Shown: positions 17,074 to 25,413 of the stretch, one piece after another | Layout of the letters: each line of letters opens with the position of its first letter | Position numbering within the stretch: position 1 is the first letter of the stretch | Origin: Gemmatimonadota bacterium | GTDB taxonomy: Bacteria > Gemmatimonadota > Gemmatimonadetes > Longimicrobiales > Gaopeijiaceae | DNA: 64,000 nucleotides | Assembly: GCA_016873995.1 (NCBI GenBank) | Contig: VGVR01000005.1 | Location: 101,466 to 165,465 of the forward strand | Direction of reading: 5' to 3' | Made by a program: the position numbers and the translations under genes | The notes under the pieces: model-generated | The model's database searches: none | What the model was told of the DNA's origin: nothing | The model's input: the letters and a program-made list of their open reading frames with translations, nothing else

Positions 17074-18123
17074 CTACCGCGGCGCGGGCGTCGCGTTCTC
17101 CGAGCTCTCTTGGAAACGCGCGCCCCGCAGCACGCCCTCGAGCGCATAGTTGCCCTCGTGGCAGGAGTACTCGTACACCAGGTCGTGCAGTGCACGGAAC
17201 GGGACCTCACCACCCCAGGGCATCGTGTAGATCTCCGGGTCGTCGATCGTAAATCCGTAGATGATTGTTTCCTCGTCCGTGCGCGTGAAGCGCTCGGTGA
17301 CCTTGGCGTTCGGAGAATAAGGCACGCCGCGGAACCCGAAGTCTGGGTTCATGTTCGTCGTCTCGACGACCAGGGTGTTCCCCTCCCAGCGACCCCACGA
17401 GTCGCCGAACCACGGCGTCACGCCCTCTGGTAGGCGATTGGGCTCACCGAGGCGGATGATGCGCACGTCGTGCACCATCTCCGCCATGATCATCACGTGA
17501 TCCTGGTTCTGCACGATCGTATAGTTGTTGTTGTACCAGTAGTTCGGCAGCATGGGCGGGCCGGCGCTCGAGCCGAACGAGACGATGCACCGCTCGGCGA
17601 GCGGTCGCAGCTCCGGGTGATCGTACTCCCCGAACCGTCGGCTCTGCTGCCGCATCTCGGCGATGATCTGCTGCGCGTGCGGTGTGAACGCAGGCACCCG
17701 CCCGTCCGGAGGGAACGTCACGAGCGACGCGCGCGGCTCACCTCTCACCACCGCAACGCGCTCGCCCGGATCGCGGTAGACCTCGTTGTAGCAGGTCGTC
17801 CCGGAGTCGATGCACACGGGGTTGTCGCCGCCCGGCGGGAGCGCTCGGTTGGGGTCGCTGGGCGCGGCCCGGTCCTCGACGAGCTGCGCCTGCCCGGCCT
17901 CGATCCGATGCACTTCATCCTGGGTGAGCACGGGCTCTTGCCCGGCGGGCCGTGTGAGCGGCGTCAGCGTCGCATTGCTCCAGTTCCCCTGGAGGTCCGG
18001 GTGGCCCCATGCAGTCCTGGGCGCCTGCCAGCCTGCAGCCTGCGCGTGCACCGAAGCAGCTGACATGACTAGCGCCGCCGCTGCCGCCGTGAACAGCCGG
18101 ACGATCGAAGGACTCCGATCCAT
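17074..18123 (-). CDS. Exported protein of unknown function
   Basis: A 349-aa precursor with a signal peptide (about the first 27 residues, ending SVHAQA). Mature-sequence features are an N-terminal GHPDLQGNWSNATLTPL segment, several Cys (CIDSGTTCYNE, AERCIVSFG, YEYSCHEGN) and a repeated Trp/Asn-rich core (NYWYNNNYTIVQNQDHVMIMAEM, GDSWGRWEGNTLVVETTNM). I do not recognise an enzyme motif. The pattern of WEGNTLVVETTN plus MPWGGEVPF is one I associate with a large uncharacterised exported family in soil bacteria, but no function is known to me. ATG 18123 was chosen to expose the signal peptide. Confidence 0.75.
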   Translation of the reverse strand: MDRSPSIVRLFTAAAAALVMSAASVHAQAAGWQAPRTAWGHPDLQGNWSNATLTPLTRPAGQEPVLTQDEVHRIEAGQAQLVEDRAAPSDPNRALPPGGDNPVCIDSGTTCYNEVYRDPGERVAVVRGEPRASLVTFPPDGRVPAFTPHAQQIIAEMRQQSRRFGEYDHPELRPLAERCIVSFGSSAGPPMLPNYWYNNNYTIVQNQDHVMIMAEMVHDVRIIRLGEPNRLPEGVTPWFGDSWGRWEGNTLVVETTNMNPDFGFRGVPYSPNAKVTERFTRTDEETIIYGFTIDDPEIYTMPWGGEVPFRALHDLVYEYSCHEGNYALEGVLRGARFQESSENATPAPR

Positions 18124-18145
18124 GCACCCTCCCAAGTCGAATGAA

Positions 18146-20065
18146 CTAGCCAATATGCGTCCCTTTCCGAGGACGAGCCAGTCGGGCGCGCAGGCGTTGC
18201 CGCTGGGCCATTCTTTGAAGGCTCTTCGCCTCCTGCCTCCAATGCGCTCCGCCGTCTCCGGGGATCCCTGCTGCCCGCCGTCGTTCGATACTGTCGGCTA
18301 CGACCCCCTCCAAGACCGGCTCCGGGAGCGGCCAGAGCATGTGGAGCAGCGGTTTCGTCGGCGCGCGTAGGTCCATCCCCTCGATCTCCCTCGGCCAGTA
18401 CATGGCGGCCGGCTGCGGGAGCGTGCCCAAGCGCCGCCGCCCGCCTACGATTCCAAAGGCGATCTCGTCACCGAGCCAGCGGCCCATGAGGATCGACCCG
18501 CGCAGCGCGGGCCGCGCCTCGGTCAGATAGCACCGGAGGCAATCCTCCATGATCTCGATCGCTTGCGGCTTCCGGAAGCAGAAGAGTCCGCTGTTGGTCT
18601 TGAGGTACCGGTCGAGGCCAAAGCGCTCCATGAGCGCACGCGTCGAGAAGCCGTGGTGGCTCTCGTCGTCTGCCGCGGTGAGCAGCTCGCCGAGCATGAC
18701 CAAGTCGTGCTCGGCCAACGCGTCGATGAGTCCGTCCAAACTCCCCAGCACGATACAGTCGGCATCGACGAAGGTCGTCTCCTCGAACGGGCTCGCATCG
18801 GCGCAGCCGTACTTGAGTGCACGACCGTTGAGGAACCTGGGCGACACTGGCACCACCGCATTAAATACGCGCTTGTAGCGCTCGTCCGTGACCTTCTCCA
18901 GGTGCCTGTCGACGGCGATCGCCACCGGGAGCCGGGTGTGCGACCGCAAGGAAAGCGCCATATCGACAGCCATCTCGAGGTAGTGCTGCGATCCCACGGC
19001 CATCGTCAGGTAGCCGCGGGAGCCCTGCGCTGGAGTCACTCCGCCTGGCACCGTTGCTTGCACGCCACTCGACGCGGGCGCGCGCTGTCGACGCACGACG
19101 TTCCTGACGAACGGGCGTGCGGACACGAGCGGGAGTGTCACGGGCCAGCGGCGGCGCAGGCGCACCCGTCCCGCAGCGGCGACGGGCAGTAAGTCCTCCA
19201 GCGCGTTCGCGAGCGTGCGAAACTGCCGCTGCGGCGCGAAGTATTCGCGGAACGCATCGAAGGCGGCCATCCCCAGGGCCCGCCATTCTGCCTGGCGCTC
19301 CGCGAGAATGCGCGGGAGGTCGCCGACTCGGCGCTCGGGAACGAAGACGGCGCACGATTCCCAGGCCGGACCCTTGGGCGGCACCCAGCGGTCTGCCAGG
19401 ATCACGGGCGCCACGCCGAGCGCCATCATTTCGTAGAGCCGGAGGGTGGAAGTCGCCCAGCCGCGCGGACAGAGGGCGAAGCGCGAGCGGAGCGCCACGT
19501 CGACGTAACTCCGCTGTGCCTGTCCGGGGCTCGACACGTTCCCCGTGAAGTGGCGGTAGCTCCGGGTGGAGTCGACTACGTGCGTCGTCTCGGCGGGATG
19601 AGCGATGCCGAAGAGCCGTTCCCGCACGGGGTGACTTCTCCGCCCCACGAACGAGTAGAGCAAGTCCGGCTCGCGCTCGGGCGGCGCGGCCGCGTTCATG
19701 TCGATGCACAGGTTCATCGCGTTCGGCGTCCAGCACGGATAGCCGATCGCCCGCGCGATCTCCTCGTCGCCCTCACGTCGCGGCAGCGAGGTGTACAGGC
19801 CTGGGAGGAGTCGGAAAGGCCTCGCCTCCTCCGAGTGGATGAACACCTTGTCCCAATGTGCGCGAATCGATCCGTCGTGACGCAGCGCGCCGGCGAGCCG
19901 CGGCCCCCCAACCGCGTCCGTGAGCAAGATCGCATCAGCCCCCCGCTCGTCATCGGTGAGCGAGTGCGGGCACGCCGGATCGAGCGACGCCAGCCAGGCC
20001 AAGTGATGGGCCTGACCGGATTCTCGCTTCGAGTCGGGGGCAAGCGATTTGAGCGCTACCAGCAT
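18146..20065 (-). CDS. Two-domain glycosyltransferase (exostosin-like plus GT-A-like)
   Basis: The 639-aa protein appears to join two transferases. The N-terminal half (to about residue 300) has exostosin/GT47-like features: RRSHPVRERLFG, SRFALCPRGWATSTLRLYEMMALGVAPVILADRWVPP and RILAERQAEWRALG. After an Ala/Arg-rich linker (about 300-345) the C-terminal half looks like a GT-A/GT8-type domain: YLTMAVGSQHYLEMAVDMALSLR, FEETTFVDADCIVLGSLDGLI with a DxD-like VDADC (about 440), and TNSGLFCFRK. It could build a surface polysaccharide; substrates are unknown. No signal peptide. The gene ends 23 nt before the exported protein gene start and is alone among unrelated neighbours. Confidence 0.75.
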   Translation of the reverse strand: MLVALKSLAPDSKRESGQAHHLAWLASLDPACPHSLTDDERGADAILLTDAVGGPRLAGALRHDGSIRAHWDKVFIHSEEARPFRLLPGLYTSLPRREGDEEIARAIGYPCWTPNAMNLCIDMNAAAPPEREPDLLYSFVGRRSHPVRERLFGIAHPAETTHVVDSTRSYRHFTGNVSSPGQAQRSYVDVALRSRFALCPRGWATSTLRLYEMMALGVAPVILADRWVPPKGPAWESCAVFVPERRVGDLPRILAERQAEWRALGMAAFDAFREYFAPQRQFRTLANALEDLLPVAAAGRVRLRRRWPVTLPLVSARPFVRNVVRRQRAPASSGVQATVPGGVTPAQGSRGYLTMAVGSQHYLEMAVDMALSLRSHTRLPVAIAVDRHLEKVTDERYKRVFNAVVPVSPRFLNGRALKYGCADASPFEETTFVDADCIVLGSLDGLIDALAEHDLVMLGELLTAADDESHHGFSTRALMERFGLDRYLKTNSGLFCFRKPQAIEIMEDCLRCYLTEARPALRGSILMGRWLGDEIAFGIVGGRRRLGTLPQPAAMYWPREIEGMDLRAPTKPLLHMLWPLPEPVLEGVVADSIERRRAAGIPGDGGAHWRQEAKSLQRMAQRQRLRARLARPRKGTHIG

Positions 20066-20146
20066 GCGTACTGCGGCCTTTCGTTCGGGCAGCGGGGGTT
20101 TGGGCCGGCCTCGTTGGGCGGGCGCCCGATCCTATATGACGCGTGG

Positions 20147-21310
20147 CTAGTGCGCTACGCTCCGTTTCATGGAGAGTGCGGCCGCTGCGTACCCGCCTCC
20201 TGCGCCATCGACGAAGTGGAAGTGTGCACTCTGACGCTCCTCGATCAAGCAGGTCATCACCGCCGCCTTGGCCACGTGCATGCCGAAGGCCAGTCGCCCC
20301 TCGGCCCGGCACCCCGCCAAGTACCCCGTCAGCTCCTCGCGCTGCTGCGCTGACCCCGAGAGCACCAAGCGCAGACTCCCGTCGAACTTCCGGAAGTCCG
20401 TGTTCGCCACCAGGTCGGTTTTGTATGCCCCCCAGTCGGTACTCCTGGTGCGCACGCCGAAGCGTAGCAGTACCCAGCCAATCAGAACGTCTCGGCGCAG
20501 ACGCAGCCGGACGAGCCAGCGTCGGAGGTTTCCGGCTCGCCACTCCCTCAGGCCGACCTCATTGTCCAGCACGGCACGCGCCGTCGTGACCTGCAGGCCC
20601 TCCTCGACGACAGGTCGGCATTCCTCCGCCTCCCCATAGATCCGCCGGATCTGTCCCATCACCTCGCTGTAGGTGGTCAACGCGGCATCGTGCCCCTCGG
20701 CGTTCACGATCACCGCCACGGTCTCGTCGTGCGGGCTCGGGATCTCGCTCCATCGACACTCGAGTCCCCTATAGTCGGCCGCCGCGCCGGGATCGGGCTT
20801 CACTTGGAACGCCTCGGGCAGCCCGCCGTCCTTCAGTCTTCGCTCGACGAGCGAGGCACCCCCTCCGAACAGCGCGCATTGCAGGTAGTGGGCCGACACG
20901 CGGTGCCGCGCGACCAACACGTCGAGCCCCTGGCTCCGCACCCAAGACACCGGCGTCACGCAAGCGCGCAGAGTGAGGTCGAAGCTCGCGTGCGCCATGG
21001 CGATCGTGGCCGAAAGCGCCTGCCGGCATGCGGGCACGAAGCGCTCCGGCACCAACACCACGGCCCCGTCGCCTCCGAACACGTAGGGCACTTCGACCGG
21101 CCGGGCCACGTTTCGCACGGCCGCGATGACCGACACGCCCACCGTGTTCACGTGCTTGTACCGCCCACCGTCGATCGCGGCGGTGGAGTTCTTCACGTCC
21201 GCAGCAACGACCCACCAATCGTCCGGGACCGGAACGTAGCTCGTCCCGAGCGCCAGTTGCTCGAAGTTATCGACTGGCTCGATCGAGCCGTAGAACGAGT
21301 CCGTGGTCAC
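20147..21310 (-). CDS. DUF3095 protein, cyclase-fold
   Basis: This 387-aa protein matches the DUF3095 family. The N-terminal half has class III cyclase-like strand-loop patterns: WWVVAADVKNSTAAIDGGRYKHVNTVGVSVIAAV (metal-site Asp in ADVKNST) and YVFGGDGAVVLVP (GGDG turn). The C-terminal half is family-specific (GAYKTDLVANTDFRKFDGSLRLVLSG). Family function is unknown; I infer nucleotide binding or cyclisation from the fold only. It lies 81 nt upstream of the glycosyltransferase on the same strand. Confidence 0.8.
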   Translation of the reverse strand: MTTDSFYGSIEPVDNFEQLALGTSYVPVPDDWWVVAADVKNSTAAIDGGRYKHVNTVGVSVIAAVRNVARPVEVPYVFGGDGAVVLVPERFVPACRQALSATIAMAHASFDLTLRACVTPVSWVRSQGLDVLVARHRVSAHYLQCALFGGGASLVERRLKDGGLPEAFQVKPDPGAAADYRGLECRWSEIPSPHDETVAVIVNAEGHDAALTTYSEVMGQIRRIYGEAEECRPVVEEGLQVTTARAVLDNEVGLREWRAGNLRRWLVRLRLRRDVLIGWVLLRFGVRTRSTDWGAYKTDLVANTDFRKFDGSLRLVLSGSAQQREELTGYLAGCRAEGRLAFGMHVAKAAVMTCLIEERQSAHFHFVDGAGGGYAAAALSMKRSVAH

Positions 21311-21441
21311 GGCCTCTGCACTCTTCGGGGTCAGTGACGAGGCATCACGGCTTTCAAGCTACCATCCCTCGGCTCCGGTGGCGGCCCCGCTGCGTCAGCG
21401 GATATTGCTGCGAAGTCGATGTCCCCGAACTCGAGGAGCCC

Positions 21442-21987
21442 ATGCTCAGCAAGTCGATCCGGATCGCATTCGTCGCGGCCTTTCTCGCCACCCTTCCCGG
21501 AACGGTCTCCGCTCAGATGCAGACGTGGAAGGACGTCCAAGTCGCCGACGTCCAGACCATGAAGGACAAGTTCGTCGGCCTCGCCGAAGCGTTCACCGAG
21601 GCTCAGTACGACTACCGGCCCATGGAGGGCGTGCGCTCCGTGAAGGAGGTGCTCGCGCTCGCAGTGGTCGAGGCACACATCTTCCCGACCGCCTGGGGCG
21701 TTACGGCTCCGGCTGGCACGGGGACCGGCTTCGGGCCGGAGAACCAGCGGGTGGGCGCGCTCAACAGGGCCCAATTGATCCGCGAATTGAACTCGGCGTT
21801 CGATCACCTCATAGGCGCTGTCCGCAACATGGACGAGGCGAAGCGCAATGAGCCGTCGACTTATTTCGGGCGCCAGATGCCGGTGCACGCGAACATCGCG
21901 ACCGGCATGGCCGACATGCACGAGCACCTCGGTCAGCTCATCGCGTACGCGCGCGCCAACCGCGTGGTGCCGCCGTGGAGTAGGTGA
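21442..21987 (+). CDS. Exported DinB-like protein
   Basis: A 181-aa precursor with signal peptide (cleavage near TVSAQMQ, residue 22) and a DinB-type helical bundle: QTMKDKFVGLAEAFTEAQYDYRP, VEAHIFPTAWG (His at the first ligand position), and MADMHEHLGQLIAYARAN with the last ligand His. Family members are metal-binding; export to the periplasm is common in this style of genome. ATG 21442 has GAGGAG immediately upstream; the frame is open further but would lack the signal peptide. Convergent with pdhC, separated by a strong hairpin. Confidence 0.83.
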   Translation: MLSKSIRIAFVAAFLATLPGTVSAQMQTWKDVQVADVQTMKDKFVGLAEAFTEAQYDYRPMEGVRSVKEVLALAVVEAHIFPTAWGVTAPAGTGTGFGPENQRVGALNRAQLIRELNSAFDHLIGAVRNMDEAKRNEPSTYFGRQMPVHANIATGMADMHEHLGQLIAYARANRVVPPWSR

Positions 21988-22005
21988 GCTGAGAAGCTCC
22001 GGCTT

Positions 22006-22029
22006 CCCCGTCGGCGCGCGCCGACGGGG
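22006..22029. terminator. Perfect 24-nt palindrome between convergent genes
   Basis: A fully self-complementary 24-nt sequence (CCCCGTCGGCGC and its complement) lies in the 48-nt gap between the convergent dinB-like and pdhC genes. It would make a very stable hairpin in either direction. No T-run follows, as often seen in GC-rich genomes. Confidence 0.6.
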
Positions 22030-22035
22030 GGCCAC

Positions 22036-23343
22036 CTACAGCAGGATCGCCGCCGGCTCCTCGAGCATACCCTGCAGCGTCTGCAGGAAGACTGCACCCG
22101 TCGCGCCGTCGATCACTCGGTGATCGCAACTCATTGTGATGCGCATGCGGGGCTGCACGACCACCGCGCCGTCCACCACGACCGCCCGCTCCTCCATCGC
22201 GCCGATGGCCAGAATGCCGGCCTCGGGCGGGTTGATGATCGCGGTGAACTCCTGAATGCCGAGCATACCCAGGTTCGACACGGAAAACGTGGAGCCCGTG
22301 TACTCTTCCGGTTGGAGCTTCCGCTCCTTGGCGCGTCCGGCGAGCTCACGCACCTCGGCACTCAGCTGCGCTATCCCCTTCGCGTGGGCGTTCTTCACCA
22401 CCGGCGTGATGAGCCCGTCGCCGATCGCGACCGCGACGCCGAGGTGAACCGCGTGAAAGCGACGGATGAACCCGTCGTGCCACTGCGCGTTGCACTCGGG
22501 GTGGCGGCGTAGCGCGCCCGCGACCGCTTTGAGCACCAGATCGTTGATGGAGACCTTGAGCCCCTGCTTCTCGAGCATCGCATTGATGCTCGCGCGCGCC
22601 GCGACGACTCGCGTCATGTCGACGTCCACCGTGAGGTAGAAAGTCGGCACCGGGCCGATCGACGTGGCCAGCCGCTTGGCGATCGTCTTCCGCATCTGCG
22701 AGCTGGGCACGTCCGTGTACTCGGCCTCGTTCGGTACCCACACCGCTGCCGGTGCCGGCGCCGCCGGTGCCGCGATGCCCGCAACCTTGGCGGCTTCGAT
22801 GTCCCGCTTCACGACCCGACCACCCGGCCCGGACCCCTGGACACGCGCGAGATCCACGCCCATGTCCTCGGCAAGGCGGCGAGCGAGCGGGGAGGCCTTC
22901 ACGCGCCCCCCGTTCCCGGCCGCCGCCGGGGCGGGCGCGGAGGGAGTCGCGGGAGCCTTCGGAGCCGACGGAGCTGGAGGGGTCGCGGAAGCCCTGGGGA
23001 CCGGCGGCGCCTCCGGCGCTTCGGCCTTCGCGGCCAGAGCCGTGGGCGGCGCGGCTGCCGCGACGACGCCCCCACCCGATGAATCAATGCCGGAGATGTC
23101 CTCGTCCTTCCCTGCGATCACCGCGATGACGGCTCCCACGGGTGCCGTGCCGCCGGGCCCGACGAAGATCTTCCTGAGAACCCCGTCGCCGCGCGCGACG
23201 AGCTCCATGGTCGCCTTGTCGGTCTCGATCTCGGCGAGCACGTCGCCGCTCGCCACCGAGTCGCCCTCCGCACGGAGCCACTGCACGAGTTGGCCCTCTT
23301 CCATCGTGGGAGAAAGCGCCTCCATGTGAACCTTGGTCGCCAC
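22036..23343 (-). CDS. pdhC: Pyruvate dehydrogenase E2, dihydrolipoyl acetyltransferase
   Basis: The 435-aa E2 has one lipoyl domain (residues 1-80; lipoylated Lys in ETDKATMEL at about 43), an Ala/Pro-rich linker, a peripheral-subunit-binding domain (ASPLARRLAEDMGVDLARVQGSGPGGRVVKRDI at about 150-183) and a catalytic core ending in SCDHRVIDGATGA with the active-site His and Asp (about 405). It transfers acetyl groups to CoA. Length and architecture are standard for Gram-negative and alpha-proteobacterial-type PDH. Last gene of lipA-pdhA-pdhB-pdhC, 21 nt after pdhB. Confidence 0.95.
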   Translation of the reverse strand: MATKVHMEALSPTMEEGQLVQWLRAEGDSVASGDVLAEIETDKATMELVARGDGVLRKIFVGPGGTAPVGAVIAVIAGKDEDISGIDSSGGGVVAAAAPPTALAAKAEAPEAPPVPRASATPPAPSAPKAPATPSAPAPAAAGNGGRVKASPLARRLAEDMGVDLARVQGSGPGGRVVKRDIEAAKVAGIAAPAAPAPAAVWVPNEAEYTDVPSSQMRKTIAKRLATSIGPVPTFYLTVDVDMTRVVAARASINAMLEKQGLKVSINDLVLKAVAGALRRHPECNAQWHDGFIRRFHAVHLGVAVAIGDGLITPVVKNAHAKGIAQLSAEVRELAGRAKERKLQPEEYTGSTFSVSNLGMLGIQEFTAIINPPEAGILAIGAMEERAVVVDGAVVVQPRMRITMSCDHRVIDGATGAVFLQTLQGMLEEPAAILL

Positions 23344-23364
23344 GTCAGATCGTCCTTTGGCAGG

Positions 23365-24345
23365 TCAGCGGTAGAGCAGCTTGTTGCACGCCTCGACCAC
23401 GAGCTCGGCCGACGGCTTCGCCAGCATCTCGAGGTTCTTCGCGTACGGCATCGGGATGTCCGCCTGCGTCACACGCAGGATCGGGGCGTCGAGGGCGTCG
23501 AACGCCTCCTCCTGGATCATCGACACGATCTGCGCGCCGGTGCCCGCGTACGGCCATCCCTCCTCCACGTACACCACGCGATTCGTCTTCGCCACCGTCG
23601 TGAGGATCGCGTCCATGTCGAGCGGACGGATGGTGCGCAGGTCGAGCACGTCGGCCTCGACGCCATCCTTGTGCAGCTTGGCCGCAGCCGCGAGCGCCAC
23701 GTGGATCATCTTGCCATGCGTGATGATCGAGACGTCCGAGCCAGCTCGCTTCAGGTCGGCCACCCCCAGCGGAATGACGAAGTCCTCGTCGTCGGGCACC
23801 TCGCCCTTCGAGTTGTAGAGGAGCTCGCCTTCCATGAACACCACCAGGTCGTCGTCGCGGATGGCCGCCTTGAGCAGCCCCTTGGCGTCTGCCGGCGTAC
23901 CCGGCGTCACGACTTTGCAGCCGGGCGCATGCGTGTAGTAGGTCTCGCACGCCTGCGAGTGCTGGGCGGCCAGCTGGAGCGCCGCTCCCGTCGGACCCCG
24001 GAACACGATCGGCATGTCGAACTGCCCATCCGACATGTAGTGCAGCTTGGCCGCGTTGTTGATGATCTGGTCGAGCGCGAGGAACGCGAAGTTGAACGTC
24101 ATGAACTCGATGACAGGACGCAGCCCGACCATCGCCGCCCCCACGCCGAGCCCGCCGAAGCCGAGCTCGCTGATGGGCGAATCGACCACTCGCTTGGGGC
24201 CGAACTCGGCCAGCAGCCCCTTGCTCACCTTGTACGCGCCGTCGTACTCGGCGACCTCCTCGCCCATGAGGAAGACGTCCGGGTCGCGCCGCATTTCCTC
24301 GCGGAGCGCCTGATTGAGCGCGTCTCTGTAGGTCAGGACCGCCAT
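23365..24345 (-). CDS. pdhB: Pyruvate dehydrogenase E1 beta subunit
   Basis: The 326-aa product is the beta chain of heterotetrameric E1 (thiamine-diphosphate-dependent decarboxylation of pyruvate). Seen: DVFLMGEEVAEYDGAYKVSKGL (Glu that activates ThDP), GFGGLGVGAAM, RGPTGA, HSQACETYYTHAPG and ILRVTQADIPMPYAKNLE. Its ATG overlaps the pdhA stop by one nt (TGATG), indicating translational coupling with the alpha subunit. Confidence 0.96.
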   Translation of the reverse strand: MAVLTYRDALNQALREEMRRDPDVFLMGEEVAEYDGAYKVSKGLLAEFGPKRVVDSPISELGFGGLGVGAAMVGLRPVIEFMTFNFAFLALDQIINNAAKLHYMSDGQFDMPIVFRGPTGAALQLAAQHSQACETYYTHAPGCKVVTPGTPADAKGLLKAAIRDDDLVVFMEGELLYNSKGEVPDDEDFVIPLGVADLKRAGSDVSIITHGKMIHVALAAAAKLHKDGVEADVLDLRTIRPLDMDAILTTVAKTNRVVYVEEGWPYAGTGAQIVSMIQEEAFDALDAPILRVTQADIPMPYAKNLEMLAKPSAELVVEACNKLLYR

Positions 24346-25412
24346 CAGTCGCGCCTCCGGCTATCGAAGAAGAGGCGCCCGTGCGGGTTCACCTCCGCCC
24401 ATACGTTGCGGTAGAGCGCCTCGGGTCCAGGGACCGGCGAGTTCTCGGCGAAGTCTGCGGCCTCGCTCGCGAGGCGTCGGGCGTGGGCGTCCATCGCCTC
24501 GAGCCCTTCTTGGTCCAGGATGCCGCCGCTGAACAGCTTGTCGCGCAGCACCACGATGGGGTCGTCCTCCTTCTTCTTGCGCTCCACCTCTTCGGTGGGG
24601 CGATAGGTTCCGGACACGGGGTCCGACATGGAGTGCCCGCGGAACCGGTACGTCTCCAGGTTGACGAATCTGGGCCCGGAACACTCGCGCACCTCCTGCA
24701 CCAGCTTGCGGAAGAGCGCGTAGGTCGCGAGCACGTCCTGGCCATCGACCGAGGTGCCCGGGATGCCGTGCGTGCCCGATTTCTCCTGCATGTCGGTGAG
24801 TGAGACCCGGCTGAAGGCGGTGCCCATTCCGTACTCGTTGTGCTCGACCACGTAGATCACCGGCAGCTGCCACACGGCGGCCATGTTCAGGGACTCATGG
24901 AACGCACCCTGATTCACGGCGGCATCGCCCATGTAGCAGACGACTACGCTGTCTTCCTCGCGGTACTTGATCTTCCACGCGAAGCCCGTCGCCACCGGCA
25001 CCTGCGCGCCGACGATCCCGTGGCCGCCCATGAACCGGACGTGGGCACCGAAGATGTGCATCGAACCGCCCTTCCCGCCCGACGCACCACCCACACGGCC
25101 GTACAGCTCGGCCATCACGGCGTTGGGCGTGACGCCTTTCGCGATCGCCTGCGTGTGCGAGCGATACGCGCTGATCACGTAGTCGTCTTCGCGCAGCGCC
25201 TTGATGCTCCCGGCGCACGCCCCTTCCTGCCCGATGTGCAGGTGGCAGAAGCCGCCGATCTTCCCGATCGCGTAGGCTTCCTCGGCTTTCTCCTCGAAGC
25301 GGCGGTACACGAGCATGTCCTGCATCAGCTCGAGCGCCAGCTCGTCGCTCACGCCGTAAGCCTTCAGCACGTCCGGCTTGGTGGCGCCCTTTTTGGTCTT
25401 GGTTTCGGCCAC
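24345..25412 (-). CDS. pdhA: Pyruvate dehydrogenase E1 alpha subunit
   Basis: The 355-aa alpha subunit carries the ThDP-binding motif GDAAVNQGAFHESLNMAAVW (GDG-like motif with GDA, about residues 175-195) and the phosphorylation-loop region RFRGHSMSDP (about 268). Other family segments are FCHLHIGQEGACAGSI and GKGGSMHIF. It works with pdhB. The start lies 1 nt after the lipA stop, so the operon is tightly packed. A Lys-rich N-terminus (TKTKKGATK) precedes the fold. Confidence 0.96.
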   Translation of the reverse strand: MAETKTKKGATKPDVLKAYGVSDELALELMQDMLVYRRFEEKAEEAYAIGKIGGFCHLHIGQEGACAGSIKALREDDYVISAYRSHTQAIAKGVTPNAVMAELYGRVGGASGGKGGSMHIFGAHVRFMGGHGIVGAQVPVATGFAWKIKYREEDSVVVCYMGDAAVNQGAFHESLNMAAVWQLPVIYVVEHNEYGMGTAFSRVSLTDMQEKSGTHGIPGTSVDGQDVLATYALFRKLVQEVRECSGPRFVNLETYRFRGHSMSDPVSGTYRPTEEVERKKKEDDPIVVLRDKLFSGGILDQEGLEAMDAHARRLASEAADFAENSPVPGPEALYRNVWAEVNPHGRLFFDSRRRD

Positions 25413-25413
25413 G

